From: Caldisericota bacterium
Lineage (GTDB): Bacteria > Caldisericota > JANLFM01
Reading direction: 5' to 3'
Assembly: GCA_024655965.1 (NCBI GenBank)
Contig: JANLFL010000003.1
Coordinates: forward strand, 186,001 to 250,000
Length of the DNA stretch: 64,000 nt
The notes beneath the pieces are model-generated. The model did not search any database, was not told where the DNA came from, and saw only the letters and a program-made list of their open reading frames with translations. Position numbers and translations under genes: made by a program. Shown one piece after another: positions 1 to 9,369 of this stretch (position 1 is the first letter of the stretch; each line of letters opens with the position of its first letter).

Positions 1-1
1 C

Positions 2-256
2 CTTGAGCTTAATTTCAGAAAGAACGGAGTGGCTTCCCAGAGGGCAAACCAGGTTTTAAATGACGCCCTTGAGATTCTGAATCGAATCCGGGAATGGGGA
101 ATCTGGAATTCCCTCTCCAAAGGCGTTTTTTCCAGGATCAGGAGGGAGAAGCGCGGGGGGAGGGGATTTGATGGGGTCTTTCGCAAAGGGAAATTTTATT
201 TGAATCCCTTTCTGGAGCCAGGGGTTGTAGAGGAGGCAAGGAGGAAAAGGGGATGA
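2..256 (+). CDS. kamD: Lysine 5,6-aminomutase alpha subunit, C-terminal end (partial)
   Basis: This is the last 84 codons of a gene that enters from the left edge. The frame is open from base 2, so the GTG at 29 in the ORF track is internal. The tail resembles the C-terminus of the alpha (PLP/B12-binding barrel) subunit of D-lysine 5,6-aminomutase, with a helical stretch followed by a GGRGFDGVFRKGKFYLNPF-type ending. The stop overlaps the start of the beta subunit gene as ATGA, the usual alpha-beta arrangement. The enzyme migrates the terminal amino group of lysine or beta-lysine in anaerobic lysine fermentation. Only the tail is visible, so the call leans strongly on the downstream kamE. Confidence 0.75.
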   Translation, partial: LELNFRKNGVASQRANQVLNDALEILNRIREWGIWNSLSKGVFSRIRREKRGGRGFDGVFRKGKFYLNPFLEPGVVEEARRKRG

Positions 257-999
257 GCTTTGGGAGCGTCAAACCTTACGGGGATCGGATGAACGACGGA
301 GCGGTCCAAGTGTCCTTTTCCCTTCCCGTCCCACTTTCCCCTCGCTCCCTTGAAGCCGCAAAAATCATCGGGGAAAAATTTGGTTTGACCAATGTCAGGG
401 TTGTGTTTTCCCGCAATATGGGCGATGGCTTCTCCTTTTATATCCTCTACGGATCCGTGAATTTTTCAGTTGACCTTGATTCCATTCATGTCCCAGAGGT
501 GAATATCCCCCTTCTAAACTTTGAGGAAATCAATGACTTAATCAAGAGGGAAATTAAAAAGAAAGTGGTGGTTTTAGGGGCAACTATTGGGTCTGATGCT
601 CACACCGTTGGACTCGATGCCATCTTGAGCGCAAAAGGTTTTGGTGGTGAACCTGGTCTGGAAAGGTTCCCCATCTTTGAAGTTCACAACCTGGGAGCCC
701 AGGTTCCCCCGGAACAGGTTGCCGAGTTCGCTTTTAAGTACTCCGCGGATGTGGTTTTAATCTCCCAGGTGGTCACCCAGCGGAATATACATTTAGCAAA
801 TCTTTCCTTGCTTTCCGAGCTGATTGAAGCTGAAGGAATCAGGGAAAAGGTCCTTTTGATCTGTGGGGGACCTTACATTCGCCCGGAGGTCGCCCTTGAA
901 GTGGGGTTCGATGCCGGATTTGGTCCAGGAACCACCCCACTCCAGGTTGCCAGTTTTATAGTTTTAGAATTGATAAGGCGGAAATTCAGGAAGAAATGA
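253..999 (+). CDS. kamE: Lysine 5,6-aminomutase beta subunit (B12-binding)
   Basis: The 248-residue protein has an N-terminal dimerisation domain (about 1-100) and a Rossmann-type cobalamin-binding domain (about 103-245). The base-off B12 motif DxHxxG is present as SDAHTVG with ligand His117. Lys128 sits 11 residues after that histidine, matching the spacing between the cobalamin His and the PLP Schiff-base lysine known in the clostridial enzyme. A GGP loop near residue 200 fits the B12 nucleotide-tail pocket. Length is close to characterised KamE. It overlaps kamD by 4 bases and pyrG by 4 bases. Methylmalonyl-CoA mutase small subunits share the B12 motif but lack the PLP lysine, so the aminomutase call is favoured. 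Confidence 0.9.
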   Translation: MSFGSVKPYGDRMNDGAVQVSFSLPVPLSPRSLEAAKIIGEKFGLTNVRVVFSRNMGDGFSFYILYGSVNFSVDLDSIHVPEVNIPLLNFEEINDLIKREIKKKVVVLGATIGSDAHTVGLDAILSAKGFGGEPGLERFPIFEVHNLGAQVPPEQVAEFAFKYSADVVLISQVVTQRNIHLANLSLLSELIEAEGIREKVLLICGGPYIRPEVALEVGFDAGFGPGTTPLQVASFIVLELIRRKFRKK

Positions 1000-2609
1000 C
1001 AAAATTTATCTTTATTACCGGCGGGGTCGTTTCCGGTTTAGGGAAGGGGATCCTCGCGGCTTCCACCGGGGCTTTGATAAAAGCTCGGGAAAAAAAGGTG
1101 ACCATGCTCAAGTTCGACCCCTACTTCAACCTTGATGCGGGCACCATGAGCCCTTACCAGCATGGCGAGGTATTCGTTTTGAAGGACGGGACCGAGACCG
1201 ACCTTGACCTGGGGCATTACGAGAGGTTTCTCGATCAAGACTTAACCGGTCTTTCCAATGTTACCTCGGGAAAGATATATTCCTCGGTAATCTCCAAGGA
1301 AAGAAAGGGGGAGTACTTGGGGGCCACCGTCCAGATGATCCCTCATGTGACAAATGAGATTAAGCGAGCCCTTTTTAATTTGGCTGAACAATCTAATGCC
1401 GATGTTCTGGTTGCCGAGGTGGGGGGTACCGTGGGGGATATTGAGGGGCTTCCTTTCCTGGAAGCTATCAGGCAGGTCCGCCTGGACTTGAATGGGAAGG
1501 ATGTTTTCTATGTCCATACAACCCTGGTCCCTTTTCTGGAGACCTCAGGGGAGCAGAAGACCAAACCCACCCAGCATAGCGTCCGGGAATTAAGGAGCAT
1601 TGGAATTCAGCCGGATGTGATTGTCTGCCGGTCCCGAACCCCGATGACCAAGCAAATGAGGGAAAAGGTGGCCCTTTTTTGCGATGTTGGGATCGAGGGA
1701 GTAATTTCCCTCCCCGACTTGGATTCCATATACCAGGTCCCCCTTTTTTTGGAAGAAGCAGGTTATGGGGAGATTCTCTCCCGGTTTTTGGGTTTCCAGG
1801 GGGAGCCAAATCTGGAAAAGTGGCAGGACCTGTCCCAGATTTTGAGGGAGGAAAAGCCCCCCGTGAAGATCGGAATTGTGGGGAAATATGTGGGGATGAA
1901 GGATACCTATCTTTCGGTTATTGAAGCCTTGAGACATTCCTGCCTAAAAAACAGGGTTGATTTGAAAGTCCAATGGATTCCCTCCGAAAAACTCGAAGGG
2001 GAGGGAAATTTGAACCTCCTACTTTCCCTTGATGGGATAATCGTTCCCGGGGGGTTTGATCGCAGAGGAGTTGAGGGGAAAATCAACGCCATCAAATTCG
2101 CCCGGGAAAATGGCATCCCCTTTCTGGGACTTTGTCTGGGAATGCAATGTGCGGTGATCGAATTTGCTCGGAACGTTTGCGGCCTAAAAAAGGCAAACAG
2201 TACCGAATTCGACCCCGAGACCCCTTTTCCAGTGATCGACCTTTTGAAAGGCCAAGAAAAGGTTAAGAGGAAGGGTGGGACAATGAGGTTGGGGGCTTAT
2301 CCCTGCAAGGTAAAAAAAGGTTCGATGGCCAGCGAGGCTTATGGGTCGGATCTTGTTTGGGAAAGGCACAGGCACCGGTACGAGGTGAACGGCGACTTTT
2401 TAAGCCTTCTGGAGGAAAAAGGGCTAACGGTTTCTGGAATTTATCCAAAACAGGGGCTTGCGGAGATAGTTGAAATTCCCGGCCATCCTTTTTTCCTGGG
2501 TAGCCAGTTTCATCCGGAGTTTACCTCTCGGCCGGGGAGACCCAATCCCCTTTTCGATAGTTTCGTAAAAGCCGCAAAAAGGAGGGCTAACCAAAGTTGG
2601 AAAAGTTAA
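996..2609 (+). CDS. pyrG: CTP synthase
   Basis: A full-length 537-residue CTP synthase that makes CTP from UTP, ATP and glutamine. The N-terminal synthetase domain starts with the P-loop region [12 protein letters not shown] and contains [12 protein letters not shown] and [10 protein letters not shown]. The C-terminal class I glutamine amidotransferase domain (about 290-530) has the nucleophile elbow GLCLGMQ and the His-Glu pair in SQFHPEF. The start ATG overlaps the kamE stop and the end overlaps the kce start, so it is transcribed and probably translationally coupled inside a lysine-fermentation gene set, an unusual neighbourhood for a pyrimidine gene. All key residues look intact. Confidence 0.97.
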   Translation: MTKFIFITGGVVSGLGKGILAASTGALIKAREKKVTMLKFDPYFNLDAGTMSPYQHGEVFVLKDGTETDLDLGHYERFLDQDLTGLSNVTSGKIYSSVISKERKGEYLGATVQMIPHVTNEIKRALFNLAEQSNADVLVAEVGGTVGDIEGLPFLEAIRQVRLDLNGKDVFYVHTTLVPFLETSGEQKTKPTQHSVRELRSIGIQPDVIVCRSRTPMTKQMREKVALFCDVGIEGVISLPDLDSIYQVPLFLEEAGYGEILSRFLGFQGEPNLEKWQDLSQILREEKPPVKIGIVGKYVGMKDTYLSVIEALRHSCLKNRVDLKVQWIPSEKLEGEGNLNLLLSLDGIIVPGGFDRRGVEGKINAIKFARENGIPFLGLCLGMQCAVIEFARNVCGLKKANSTEFDPETPFPVIDLLKGQEKVKRKGGTMRLGAYPCKVKKGSMASEAYGSDLVWERHRHRYEVNGDFLSLLEEKGLTVSGIYPKQGLAEIVEIPGHPFFLGSQFHPEFTSRPGRPNPLFDSFVKAAKRRANQSWKS

Positions 2610-3415
2610 TTATTACCGTGGCGGTCTGCGGGGCGGAAGTAACCAAAAAAGAAAACCCCAATCTTCCCACCACTCCTGAGGAAATCGCTGAGGACGTATA
2701 TAATTGCTACCTCAAAGGGGCTTCAATTGTCCACCTTCACGCCAGGGACGAGCAAGGGAATCCAACCTCCGATGTTCAGGTTTTTAGAAAAACCATGGAT
2801 TTAATCAAATCCAAATGCAACATCATCATCCAGATCTCCACGGGAGGAGCTTTAGGGATGACTCCAGAGGAAAGGGCTGCCCCTCTTGCTCTTAAGCCGG
2901 AAATGGCCTCTTTGACTTGCGGGACCGTGAACTTCGGCACCGGGGTTTTCTGGAATCCTCCCGATTTGATTGAAAATTTCGCTTTGAAGATGAGGGAACT
3001 TGGGGTAAAACCAGAAATAGAAGTTTTTGAAGCCGGAATGATCAATAATGCGCTTCAGCTTCAAAAGAAAGGGTTGATACAGCAACCGATTCATTTTGAT
3101 TTTGTGATGGGGGTTCCGGGAGGAATAACCGGGAATGTCCGGGATTTAATATATTTAGTTGAAAGTATTCCCTCTGGTTCCACATGGAGCGTTGCCGGAA
3201 TCGGACGCCATGAACTCCCCCTGGGTGTTGTAGCCATTATTTTGGGAGGGCACGTGAGGGTGGGCTTTGAGGACAATATCTATTACTCCAAAGGAGTTCT
3301 TGCCCAGAGCAACGCCCAACTTGTGGAAAGGATAGTCAGAATTTCCCTGGAACTTGGGAGGGAAGTTGCCTCTCCCGATGAAGCGCGCAAAATCCTGGGG
3401 ATCGATGTTTCATGA
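2597..3415 (+). CDS. kce: 3-keto-5-aminohexanoate cleavage enzyme (BKACE family)
   Basis: A 272-residue DUF849/BKACE protein. In lysine fermentation Kce condenses 3-keto-5-aminohexanoate with acetyl-CoA, giving 3-aminobutyryl-CoA and acetoacetate. The zinc ligands His46 and His48 occur in VHLHARD at the same numbers as in the characterised Cloacimonas enzyme, Glu14 is conserved, and the later HVRVGFEDN segment supplies the Arg/Glu/Asp positions. The best start is the TTG at 2597, inside the end of pyrG, with a GGAGG about 11 bases upstream. Proximity to kamDE supports the lysine substrate over other BKACE substrates, but the family is broad. Dehydrogenase (kdd) and ammonia-lyase (kal) genes are not in this window. 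Confidence 0.88.
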   Translation: MEKLIITVAVCGAEVTKKENPNLPTTPEEIAEDVYNCYLKGASIVHLHARDEQGNPTSDVQVFRKTMDLIKSKCNIIIQISTGGALGMTPEERAAPLALKPEMASLTCGTVNFGTGVFWNPPDLIENFALKMRELGVKPEIEVFEAGMINNALQLQKKGLIQQPIHFDFVMGVPGGITGNVRDLIYLVESIPSGSTWSVAGIGRHELPLGVVAIILGGHVRVGFEDNIYYSKGVLAQSNAQLVERIVRISLELGREVASPDEARKILGIDVS

Positions 3416-3511
3416 AGGAGGAAAAAATCAAATTTCTTTTGGGAAGCTCATAGATTTTTGTTGCCCTCCAAAGCTAATTTGAACGCAGGAAACTGAAGAA
3501 GGAGGAAGAGA

Positions 3512-4693
3512 ATGCAAGAGGTAGTCATCTGCGATGCCAGGAGGACCCCTGTTGGGACTTTTATGGGGGCATTGAAGGACGTCCCTGCCACCGACCTTGG
3601 GGCGATTCTTCTTAAAGATATTCTTGAAAGGAATAGCCTTGATCCCTCCCAGGTCGAAGAAGTGATCGTGGGAAATGTACTCCAGGCAGGACAGGGGATG
3701 AATCCAGCCCGCCAGGTTGCCCTGAAAGGAGGGCTGCCCCCTTCATCGACCGCCATGACCGTTAACAGGGTCTGCGGGTCAGGTCTTCAGGCGGTTATTT
3801 CTGGGGTCCAGGAAATAAAGTCCGGGGATTCGTCTTTAATTGTTGCGGGAGGGATCGAGAATATGTCCCGGGCTCCCTACCTTCTGCTTAAAGGGAGAAC
3901 CGGATACCGGCTGGGCCACGATTCCCTGATTGACTCCATGGTATTTGACGGGCTCTGGGACGTTTTTAACGACGTTCACATGGCAGTTACCGCGGAAAAT
4001 TTGGCCCTGAAATTTAACATCTCTCGGGAGGAACAAGACCGGTTTGCTTTGGAGAGCCAGATGAAGGCTAAAGAAGCCATAACCCAGGGGAGGTTCCATC
4101 GGGAGATCGTCCCGGTTGAAGTTCCTCAAGCCAAGGGGGAAAAAATCATATTTGAGACCGATGAACACCCGCGTTTTGACACCACCTTAGAAAAACTTGC
4201 CCGGCTGAAACCCGCATTTAAAAAAGACGGAACAATAACCGCGGGAAACTCCTCCGGGATAAATGACGGTGCTGCCCTTGTTCTTCTCCTGAGCGGGCAA
4301 ATGGCAAAAGAACTTGGATTTAAAGCCCGGGTAAAAATTTTAGGGTACGCCGTTGGAGGAATCGACCCTATGGAAATGGGTCTCGGCCCCGTGGAAGCGA
4401 TAAAAAAATTAATGAAAAAAACCGGGCTGAAATTATCCCACTTTGAAGTTGTCGAATTGAACGAAGCCTTTGCTGCTCAATCCCTTGCGGTCCTGAGAAA
4501 CCTCGATTTGGACCCGGGAATCGTCAATCCCAATGGCGGGGCAATCGCCCTGGGACATCCAATTGGAGCTTCTGGAGCCCGGCTTTTGGTAACCTTAATC
4601 CACGAGCTGGAAAGGACCGGAAAAACAATTGGACTTGTCTCCCTCTGCATCGGCGGGGGACAGGGGATTGCCATGGCAGTGGAAAGGGTTTAG
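3512..4693 (+). CDS. Acetyl-CoA C-acetyltransferase (thiolase)
   Basis: A 393-residue biosynthetic-type thiolase of standard length. The three catalytic positions are visible: acyl-accepting Cys88 in NRVCGSGLQ, His349 in ALGHPIGASG, and Cys379 in SLCIGGGQG. It follows kce after a 96-base gap with a good GGAGG ribosome site. In the lysine pathway acetoacetate is activated to acetoacetyl-CoA and split by a thiolase, which fits this location. The enzyme can also run in the condensing direction for butyrate formation. The sequence does not fix which direction dominates. Confidence 0.93.
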   Translation: MQEVVICDARRTPVGTFMGALKDVPATDLGAILLKDILERNSLDPSQVEEVIVGNVLQAGQGMNPARQVALKGGLPPSSTAMTVNRVCGSGLQAVISGVQEIKSGDSSLIVAGGIENMSRAPYLLLKGRTGYRLGHDSLIDSMVFDGLWDVFNDVHMAVTAENLALKFNISREEQDRFALESQMKAKEAITQGRFHREIVPVEVPQAKGEKIIFETDEHPRFDTTLEKLARLKPAFKKDGTITAGNSSGINDGAALVLLLSGQMAKELGFKARVKILGYAVGGIDPMEMGLGPVEAIKKLMKKTGLKLSHFEVVELNEAFAAQSLAVLRNLDLDPGIVNPNGGAIALGHPIGASGARLLVTLIHELERTGKTIGLVSLCIGGGQGIAMAVERV

Positions 4694-4722
4694 TTGCTTT
4701 ATTTATCAATTTACAGTAAAGT
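4694..4722 (+). promoter_or_regulatory. Possible promoter before the transaldolase-rho gene run
   Basis: TTGCTT and TAAAGT are separated by 17 bases just after the thiolase stop. This would give a short leader before the transaldolase gene. The match is moderate and no experimental support is available. Confidence 0.35.
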
Positions 4723-4781
4723 CAAGGCAAGTTCGGTCTGGAAATTTCCGGCGGGAAGGCCTTTTTTAGGAGGGAAAACTC

Positions 4782-5444
4782 ATGGAACTATTCCTTGATA
4801 CTGCAAACATCAATGAAATTCGTGAGGCTTTGGGTCTTGGGCTTATCAGTGGAGTCACCACAAATCCGACCTTAATCGCCAAGGAAAAGGTTGATTTCCA
4901 GGAAAGGGTCAGGGAGATTGCCAAACTCATTTACCCAGGACCGGTTTCCGTTGAAGTTCTTGCCCAGGATGCTGAGGGCATGTTAAAGGAGGCTGTGGAA
5001 TACTCCTCCTGGGAACCAAATATTGTCATTAAAGTCCCGATCATTAAAGAAGGGTTAAAGGCTCTTAAGAAGATCCACGAAAAAGGGATCAAAACGAATG
5101 TTACCCTGGTTTTCTCTCTTAACCAAGCCCTTCTCGCCGCCTTAAGCGGGGCAACCTATGTTAGTCCCTTTGTAGGAAGGCTTGACGATGTCGGTCACGA
5201 TGGCATGGAGCTCGTTTCTCAGATTTCCACGGTTTATAACATGTACGGTTTCCCTACAAGGATCATCGCGGCTTCCATCCGTCATCCCCTACACGTTATC
5301 CAGGCAGCTTCCGTGGGTGCCCATATCGCCACAATACCCTTTTCTGTCCTTGAGGGGATGATCAAGCATCCTCTCACGGAAATCGGGGTTAAAAGATTTT
5401 TAGACGACTATCAAAAAGCAAAGGAGTTTTTGGAGAAAAAATAA
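4782..5444 (+). CDS. tal: Transaldolase (short MipB/TalC type)
   Basis: A 220-residue TIM-barrel enzyme that moves dihydroxyacetone units between sugar phosphates in the non-oxidative pentose phosphate pathway. The Schiff-base lysine is Lys84 in VIKVPI. Two positions help separate transaldolase from fructose-6-phosphate aldolase in this subfamily: Glu in VSVEVLA (Gln in the aldolase) and Phe in YVSPFVGR (Tyr in the aldolase). Both are the transaldolase type here. A GGAGGG ribosome site precedes the ATG. It sits one base before rho, so the two are probably co-transcribed. Confidence 0.92.
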   Translation: MELFLDTANINEIREALGLGLISGVTTNPTLIAKEKVDFQERVREIAKLIYPGPVSVEVLAQDAEGMLKEAVEYSSWEPNIVIKVPIIKEGLKALKKIHEKGIKTNVTLVFSLNQALLAALSGATYVSPFVGRLDDVGHDGMELVSQISTVYNMYGFPTRIIAASIRHPLHVIQAASVGAHIATIPFSVLEGMIKHPLTEIGVKRFLDDYQKAKEFLEKK

Positions 5445-5445
5445 G

Positions 5446-6795
5446 ATGGAACACCTTACCCTTGAAGAACTACAACAAAAGAAAGTCCGCGATCTGCAAA
5501 AAATCGCCAGGGAGTTGAAAGTCCCTTATTACGGCAGACTTCACCGTGATGAGCTGGTCTTAAAAATTTGGGAGAGGCTTTCCCCAAAAATTGAAGAGGC
5601 CCCAAAGCCTCAAGTGGAGGAGAAAGTCGTACCCCAAGCTCCCCCCGAAACCAGAGAGGCTCGCAAACCCATGGAGGACTTCCCCAAAGGGGACATAGTT
5701 GAGGGGATATTGGAAATTCACGAGGAGGGATACGGCTTTCTCCGGGCAAATTACGCCCCTTCTTCCTCGGATATCTATGTCTCTCCTTCCCAGATCAAAA
5801 GATTCAGCCTTCGGGATGGTGATGTGGTCCAAGGGTGGGTCAGGCAACCCCAGGAGAAGGAAAAGTACCTTGCGCTTCTGCGGGTGAAGGAAGTAAACGG
5901 CGCTGATCCTGAATTAGCACGGATTAGACCCTATTTTGAGAGCCTTACCCCTATTTTCCCCAACAAGAGGTTGAAATTAGAAACCTTCCCCAATGAATTC
6001 TCCACCCGTTTGATTGACCTTGTTGCTCCCCTGGGGAGGGGTCAGAGAGGGATGATCGTCTCTCCCCCCAAAGCTGGAAAGACCACTATCCTCAAGAAGA
6101 TCGCCCAGGCCATTACCAAGAATTACCCGGAAATCATTGTCATGGTCCTTTTAGTTGACGAACGACCAGAAGAGGTCACCGATTTTAAACGGTCCACCAC
6201 CGCGGAAGTCATCTCATCTACCTTTGACCAGCTTCCCGAAAACCACATCCGGGTCGCCCGGCTTGTCCTGGAAAGGGCAAAGAGGCTTGTGGAGGCCAAA
6301 AAAGACGTTGTGATTCTCCTCGATGGAATTACAAGGCTTACCAGGGCTTACAACCTTGTCATGCCCCCCTCGGGGCGGACCCTTTCCGGTGGTCTTGACC
6401 CGGTAGCCATCCATGGGCCAAAGAGCTTTTTTGGAGCTGCCCGAAACATTGAAGAAGGAGGTAGCCTCACTATCCTTGCCACTGCTTTAATCGAGACGGG
6501 ATCGAAAATGGACGAGGTTATTTTTGAAGAATTTAAAGGAACTGGGAATTTTGAGCTCGTTCTCGATCGTAAGATTTTTGAAAGAAGGGTGTTTCCGGCG
6601 ATTGACATTAAAAAATCCGGAACGAGAAGGGAAGAGCTCCTTTATTCGGAAGAGGAGATGCGGAAGATCTGGAATATTCGCCGGGCTTTGAGCAACCTGG
6701 AATCCGGAGAAGCCCTCGAGAAATTAATCGACCTTCTCACCAGAACCCGGTCCAACTCCGAGTTTCTCCGTTATATTGGAAGCGAAGAATTATAA
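5446..6795 (+). CDS. rho: Transcription termination factor Rho
   Basis: A 449-residue Rho helicase. The order is an N-terminal helical Rho_N domain (about 1-45), a charged Pro/Glu-rich linker, a cold-shock-like RNA-binding domain (about 80-145, with GYGFLRA) and a RecA-type ATPase. Walker A is SPPKAGKTT near residue 206 and Walker B is [11 protein letters not shown]. The Q- and R-loop region [19 protein letters not shown] is intact. It lies between transaldolase and thyX with 1-base and 0-base gaps. Rho presence means that some operons here may end without hairpin terminators, as seems true for most of this window. Confidence 0.97.
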   Translation: MEHLTLEELQQKKVRDLQKIARELKVPYYGRLHRDELVLKIWERLSPKIEEAPKPQVEEKVVPQAPPETREARKPMEDFPKGDIVEGILEIHEEGYGFLRANYAPSSSDIYVSPSQIKRFSLRDGDVVQGWVRQPQEKEKYLALLRVKEVNGADPELARIRPYFESLTPIFPNKRLKLETFPNEFSTRLIDLVAPLGRGQRGMIVSPPKAGKTTILKKIAQAITKNYPEIIVMVLLVDERPEEVTDFKRSTTAEVISSTFDQLPENHIRVARLVLERAKRLVEAKKDVVILLDGITRLTRAYNLVMPPSGRTLSGGLDPVAIHGPKSFFGAARNIEEGGSLTILATALIETGSKMDEVIFEEFKGTGNFELVLDRKIFERRVFPAIDIKKSGTRREELLYSEEEMRKIWNIRRALSNLESGEALEKLIDLLTRTRSNSEFLRYIGSEEL

Positions 6796-7905
6796 ATGAA
6801 GCTGGAATTGATAGCCTGGACCCCGCATGCGGAGGAAGTTTGCGCCGCAGCGGCCCGCCTGTGCTATCAACCGGGGGGAATTGAGGGATTCAAGGAGATT
6901 TCCCCGGGAAAAATCCAATCATTGCTTTCCCGGGTAATATCCAGCGGGCACCATTCGGTACTGGAACACGCTTCCTTTACCTTTGCCCTGGAAGGGGCCT
7001 CCCGTGCTTGCACTCATCAATTGGTCAGGCACAGGATCGCCTCGTATTCACAGCAGAGCCAGCGCCATGTTAGGGTAGGGGAGCAGGATTTTGTTATTCC
7101 TCCATCCGTACGCTCCAACCCTGCCTTTCGGGAAGTCTTCCAGGGTGCCCTTGAATTGTCTTTTGAAGCCTACCGAAAGTTGCTCGAATCCGGTGTTCCG
7201 GTTGAAGATGCCCGTTATATCCTCCCTCAGGCCAGCGGCTCCCGGATCGTCTTCACCATGAACGCCAGGGAGTTGTGGCACTTTTTCGAATTGCGCTGTT
7301 GCGAAAAAGCTCAATGGGAAATAAGGGCCATTGCTTTCCTCGCTTTGAAGAAAGTTCAGGAAATCTGCCCCAATTTATTCCGGAACGCCGGGCCTTTTTG
7401 CTTTCACGATTCATGCAAGGAGTTCGATTTCCCCTGCTGGCGTCAGGGATCGGCCTTTTTTAAAAAGAGGAAAGAATTATTCCTCAAGCGTCTAAAATGT
7501 TTAATCCCCCAAATCGAGGAATTTCAACTTCCAAATTACTCCCTTGACCCAAGGAAAATTTCCAGATTCCTCTTTTCCTCCCCCGAGCATCTCCTCCAAG
7601 CAAGGATCGGGGAAATTGGTGGTCAGCCCATAGTGGTTCTTTTTTCCGGTCTTAAAGGCCCTCCCCCTTTAGGGGAGTATTTTCAGCCCTGGAGGGAACA
7701 AAAGATAAGAAAAGAAACCGGTTTTTCCTCCTTAGCCCTTCCCATTTTGCCTTTCCCGGAAAAGGCGGTCTTTTATATCGAGGAGGGGGTTTTGAGCCGG
7801 GAATACCTTTTTACCAATCTGGCCTCCCCCTGGTATTACGGGAAAATTCCGGGCCCTTCCTTAAAAAGAATCGAAGCTTTTGCAAAGGAAGTGAGGGTAA
7901 TATGA
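6796..7905 (+). CDS. thyX: Flavin-dependent thymidylate synthase with a C-terminal extension
   Basis: Residues 1 to about 215 form a ThyX domain that makes dTMP from dUMP with FAD and methylenetetrahydrofolate. The signature RHRxxSxxxxSxR is present as [13 protein letters not shown] (78-90), with HHSVLEH before it and LPQASGSR and [18 protein letters not shown] after it. Typical ThyX ends near here. This protein is 369 residues, so about 150 residues follow that I cannot assign, rich in Phe/Pro/Leu with [13 protein letters not shown] at the junction. The gene overlaps tdk by 4 bases, joining de novo and salvage dTMP routes in one operon. Confidence 0.92.
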   Translation: MKLELIAWTPHAEEVCAAAARLCYQPGGIEGFKEISPGKIQSLLSRVISSGHHSVLEHASFTFALEGASRACTHQLVRHRIASYSQQSQRHVRVGEQDFVIPPSVRSNPAFREVFQGALELSFEAYRKLLESGVPVEDARYILPQASGSRIVFTMNARELWHFFELRCCEKAQWEIRAIAFLALKKVQEICPNLFRNAGPFCFHDSCKEFDFPCWRQGSAFFKKRKELFLKRLKCLIPQIEEFQLPNYSLDPRKISRFLFSSPEHLLQARIGEIGGQPIVVLFSGLKGPPPLGEYFQPWREQKIRKETGFSSLALPILPFPEKAVFYIEEGVLSREYLFTNLASPWYYGKIPGPSLKRIEAFAKEVRVI

Positions 7906-8504
7906 GCGAAAAGAAACAGGGATGGATTGAGGTGATCGCGGGTTGCATGTTTTCCGGAAAGAGCGAGGAACTTATCCGCCGGGTAAAAAGGGCGAGGATT
8001 GCCAAACAAAAAGTCCAGGTTTTTAAGCCTGCCCTTGATAATCGCTTCTCTCAATCTCACGTGGTTTCCCACGATGGGGGTTCGACCCTGGCGATTAACA
8101 TCGAACACCCCGAGGACATTTTTCTTTACGTCGATCCCGACTGCCAGGTTGTGGCTATCGACGAGGCTCAGTTCTTTTCCCCAGAATTGGTTGATGTTTG
8201 CCAGGAACTTGCGGATAGAGGCTTGAGGGTTGTCGTCGCAGGCCTTGATATGGATTTCCGGGGGGAGCCCTTCGGCTGCATGCCCGAACTTCTGGCGGTT
8301 GCTGAAAAGGTGGACAAACTTCAAGCGATTTGCATGGTCTGTGGCGAACCAGCTTCCCGGACTCAGAGGGTAATTGAGGGAAAGCCAGCTTCCTATTTCG
8401 ACCCTGTCGTCCTTCTTGGGGCTTCGGAGAAGTACGAGGCTCGATGCCGGAACTGTCACGAGGTGCCAAATAAACCAGAACGCGAATTCAAAAGAAAAAA
8501 ATAA
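7902..8504 (+). CDS. tdk: Thymidine kinase (type II)
   Basis: A 200-residue thymidine kinase that phosphorylates thymidine to dTMP. The P-loop is [11 protein letters not shown] (14-24), the Walker B segment is AIDEAQFF, and the lasso domain holds two CxxC pairs (CMVCGEP and CRNCHE) for structural zinc. Length is normal for the family. The start ATG overlaps the thyX stop. The 3' end overlaps the DUF1385 gene by an amount that depends on that gene's start. Confidence 0.95.
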   Translation: MSEKKQGWIEVIAGCMFSGKSEELIRRVKRARIAKQKVQVFKPALDNRFSQSHVVSHDGGSTLAINIEHPEDIFLYVDPDCQVVAIDEAQFFSPELVDVCQELADRGLRVVVAGLDMDFRGEPFGCMPELLAVAEKVDKLQAICMVCGEPASRTQRVIEGKPASYFDPVVLLGASEKYEARCRNCHEVPNKPEREFKRKK

Positions 8505-9369
8505 CAGGGAAATCCTTGTCGGAGGCCAGGCGGTCTGGCAAGGAGTCTTGATGCGCAGTCCCTCGGGAACCGCCCTCGCCGTGAGAAACGATTCAGGGGA
8601 AATCCTCACAGCGAGGATATCCTACGTTCCTTTGTCTTCCCGCTACCCCATTTTTCGCCTCCCATTTTTCCGGGGAGTGGGGGCATTGTGGGAATCACTT
8701 GTCGTGGGAATTAAAGCTTTGAACCTCTCCTTGAACCTTGCTTCCAAGGAAGAGGAACGACTCTCTCCCGGGGGAATGGTCCTTTCCATGGTATTTGCCC
8801 TCGGCCTGGTGGTCATCCTCTTTTTTGTCCTCCCTTACCTTCTCTCCCGTCTTTTTTCCTCCTTGCTTTCCCGGGAGTGGGTTCTGATCGTGGAAGGCGT
8901 TTTGCGCTTTCTCATTTTTTTTGCATACCTCGGTTTGATGTCTTTAATCCCCGAAGTCCGGGATGTACTTTTTCGGTATCATGGGGCGGAACATAAGGTG
9001 GTTCACGCTTTTGAGAAGGGAGAAGTTCTCCAACCGGATGTGGCATTGAAATATTCCCGGCTTCATCCCCGTTGCAGCACAAGTTTTCTCCTGGTGGTCT
9101 TGATCGTGAGTTTTATTCTCTTTATTTTTCTGGATTTCAATAATTATTTTTTGAGGCTTTTTTCCCGAATTTTCCTGCTCCCGGTGGTCGCCGGGGTTTC
9201 TTACGAACTGATCCGGCTTTTTGCTTTATATCCCAACAATTTTTTGAGTAAAATAATTATCCTGCCGGGGCTTTTAACCCAGAAGCTGACGACCTGCGAA
9301 CCCGGAAGAGAGCAGGTGGAAGTGGCAATTAAAGCCTTGGAAGCCTCAATTAATTCCAAAAATGCTTGA
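8470..9369 (+). CDS. DUF1385 membrane protein
   Basis: A multi-pass membrane protein of the DUF1385 family, function unknown, often found beside prfA/prmC. Family features are [14 protein letters not shown] at the N-terminus, the [13 protein letters not shown] segment and [10 protein letters not shown]. Several hydrophobic helices follow. The start is a problem: the conserved motif begins near 8515, the only in-frame TTG codons upstream (8374, 8416) lie deep in tdk, and the ATG at 8551 cuts the motif. An AUA at 8470 preceded by GAGGTG would give a natural N-terminus, so it is used here provisionally. The ORF track start is 8374. Confidence 0.85.
   Translation: MNQNANSKEKNNREILVGGQAVWQGVLMRSPSGTALAVRNDSGEILTARISYVPLSSRYPIFRLPFFRGVGALWESLVVGIKALNLSLNLASKEEERLSPGGMVLSMVFALGLVVILFFVLPYLLSRLFSSLLSREWVLIVEGVLRFLIFFAYLGLMSLIPEVRDVLFRYHGAEHKVVHAFEKGEVLQPDVALKYSRLHPRCSTSFLLVVLIVSFILFIFLDFNNYFLRLFSRIFLLPVVAGVSYELIRLFALYPNNFLSKIIILPGLLTQKLTTCEPGREQVEVAIKALEASINSKNA

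Noticed and set aside
253-999. Methylmalonyl-CoA mutase small subunit or methyltransferase corrinoid protein
   Set aside because: Lys128 at the PLP-lysine spacing after the cobalamin His and the adjoining kamD and kce genes favour lysine 5,6-aminomutase.
4782-5444. Fructose-6-phosphate aldolase instead of transaldolase
   Set aside because: Glu in VSVEVLA and Phe in SPFVGR are the transaldolase-type residues at the discriminating positions.
7836-8609. 257-aa minus-strand ORF
   Set aside because: Lies opposite thyX, tdk and DUF1385, all with full motifs. It has no family features and is a shadow.
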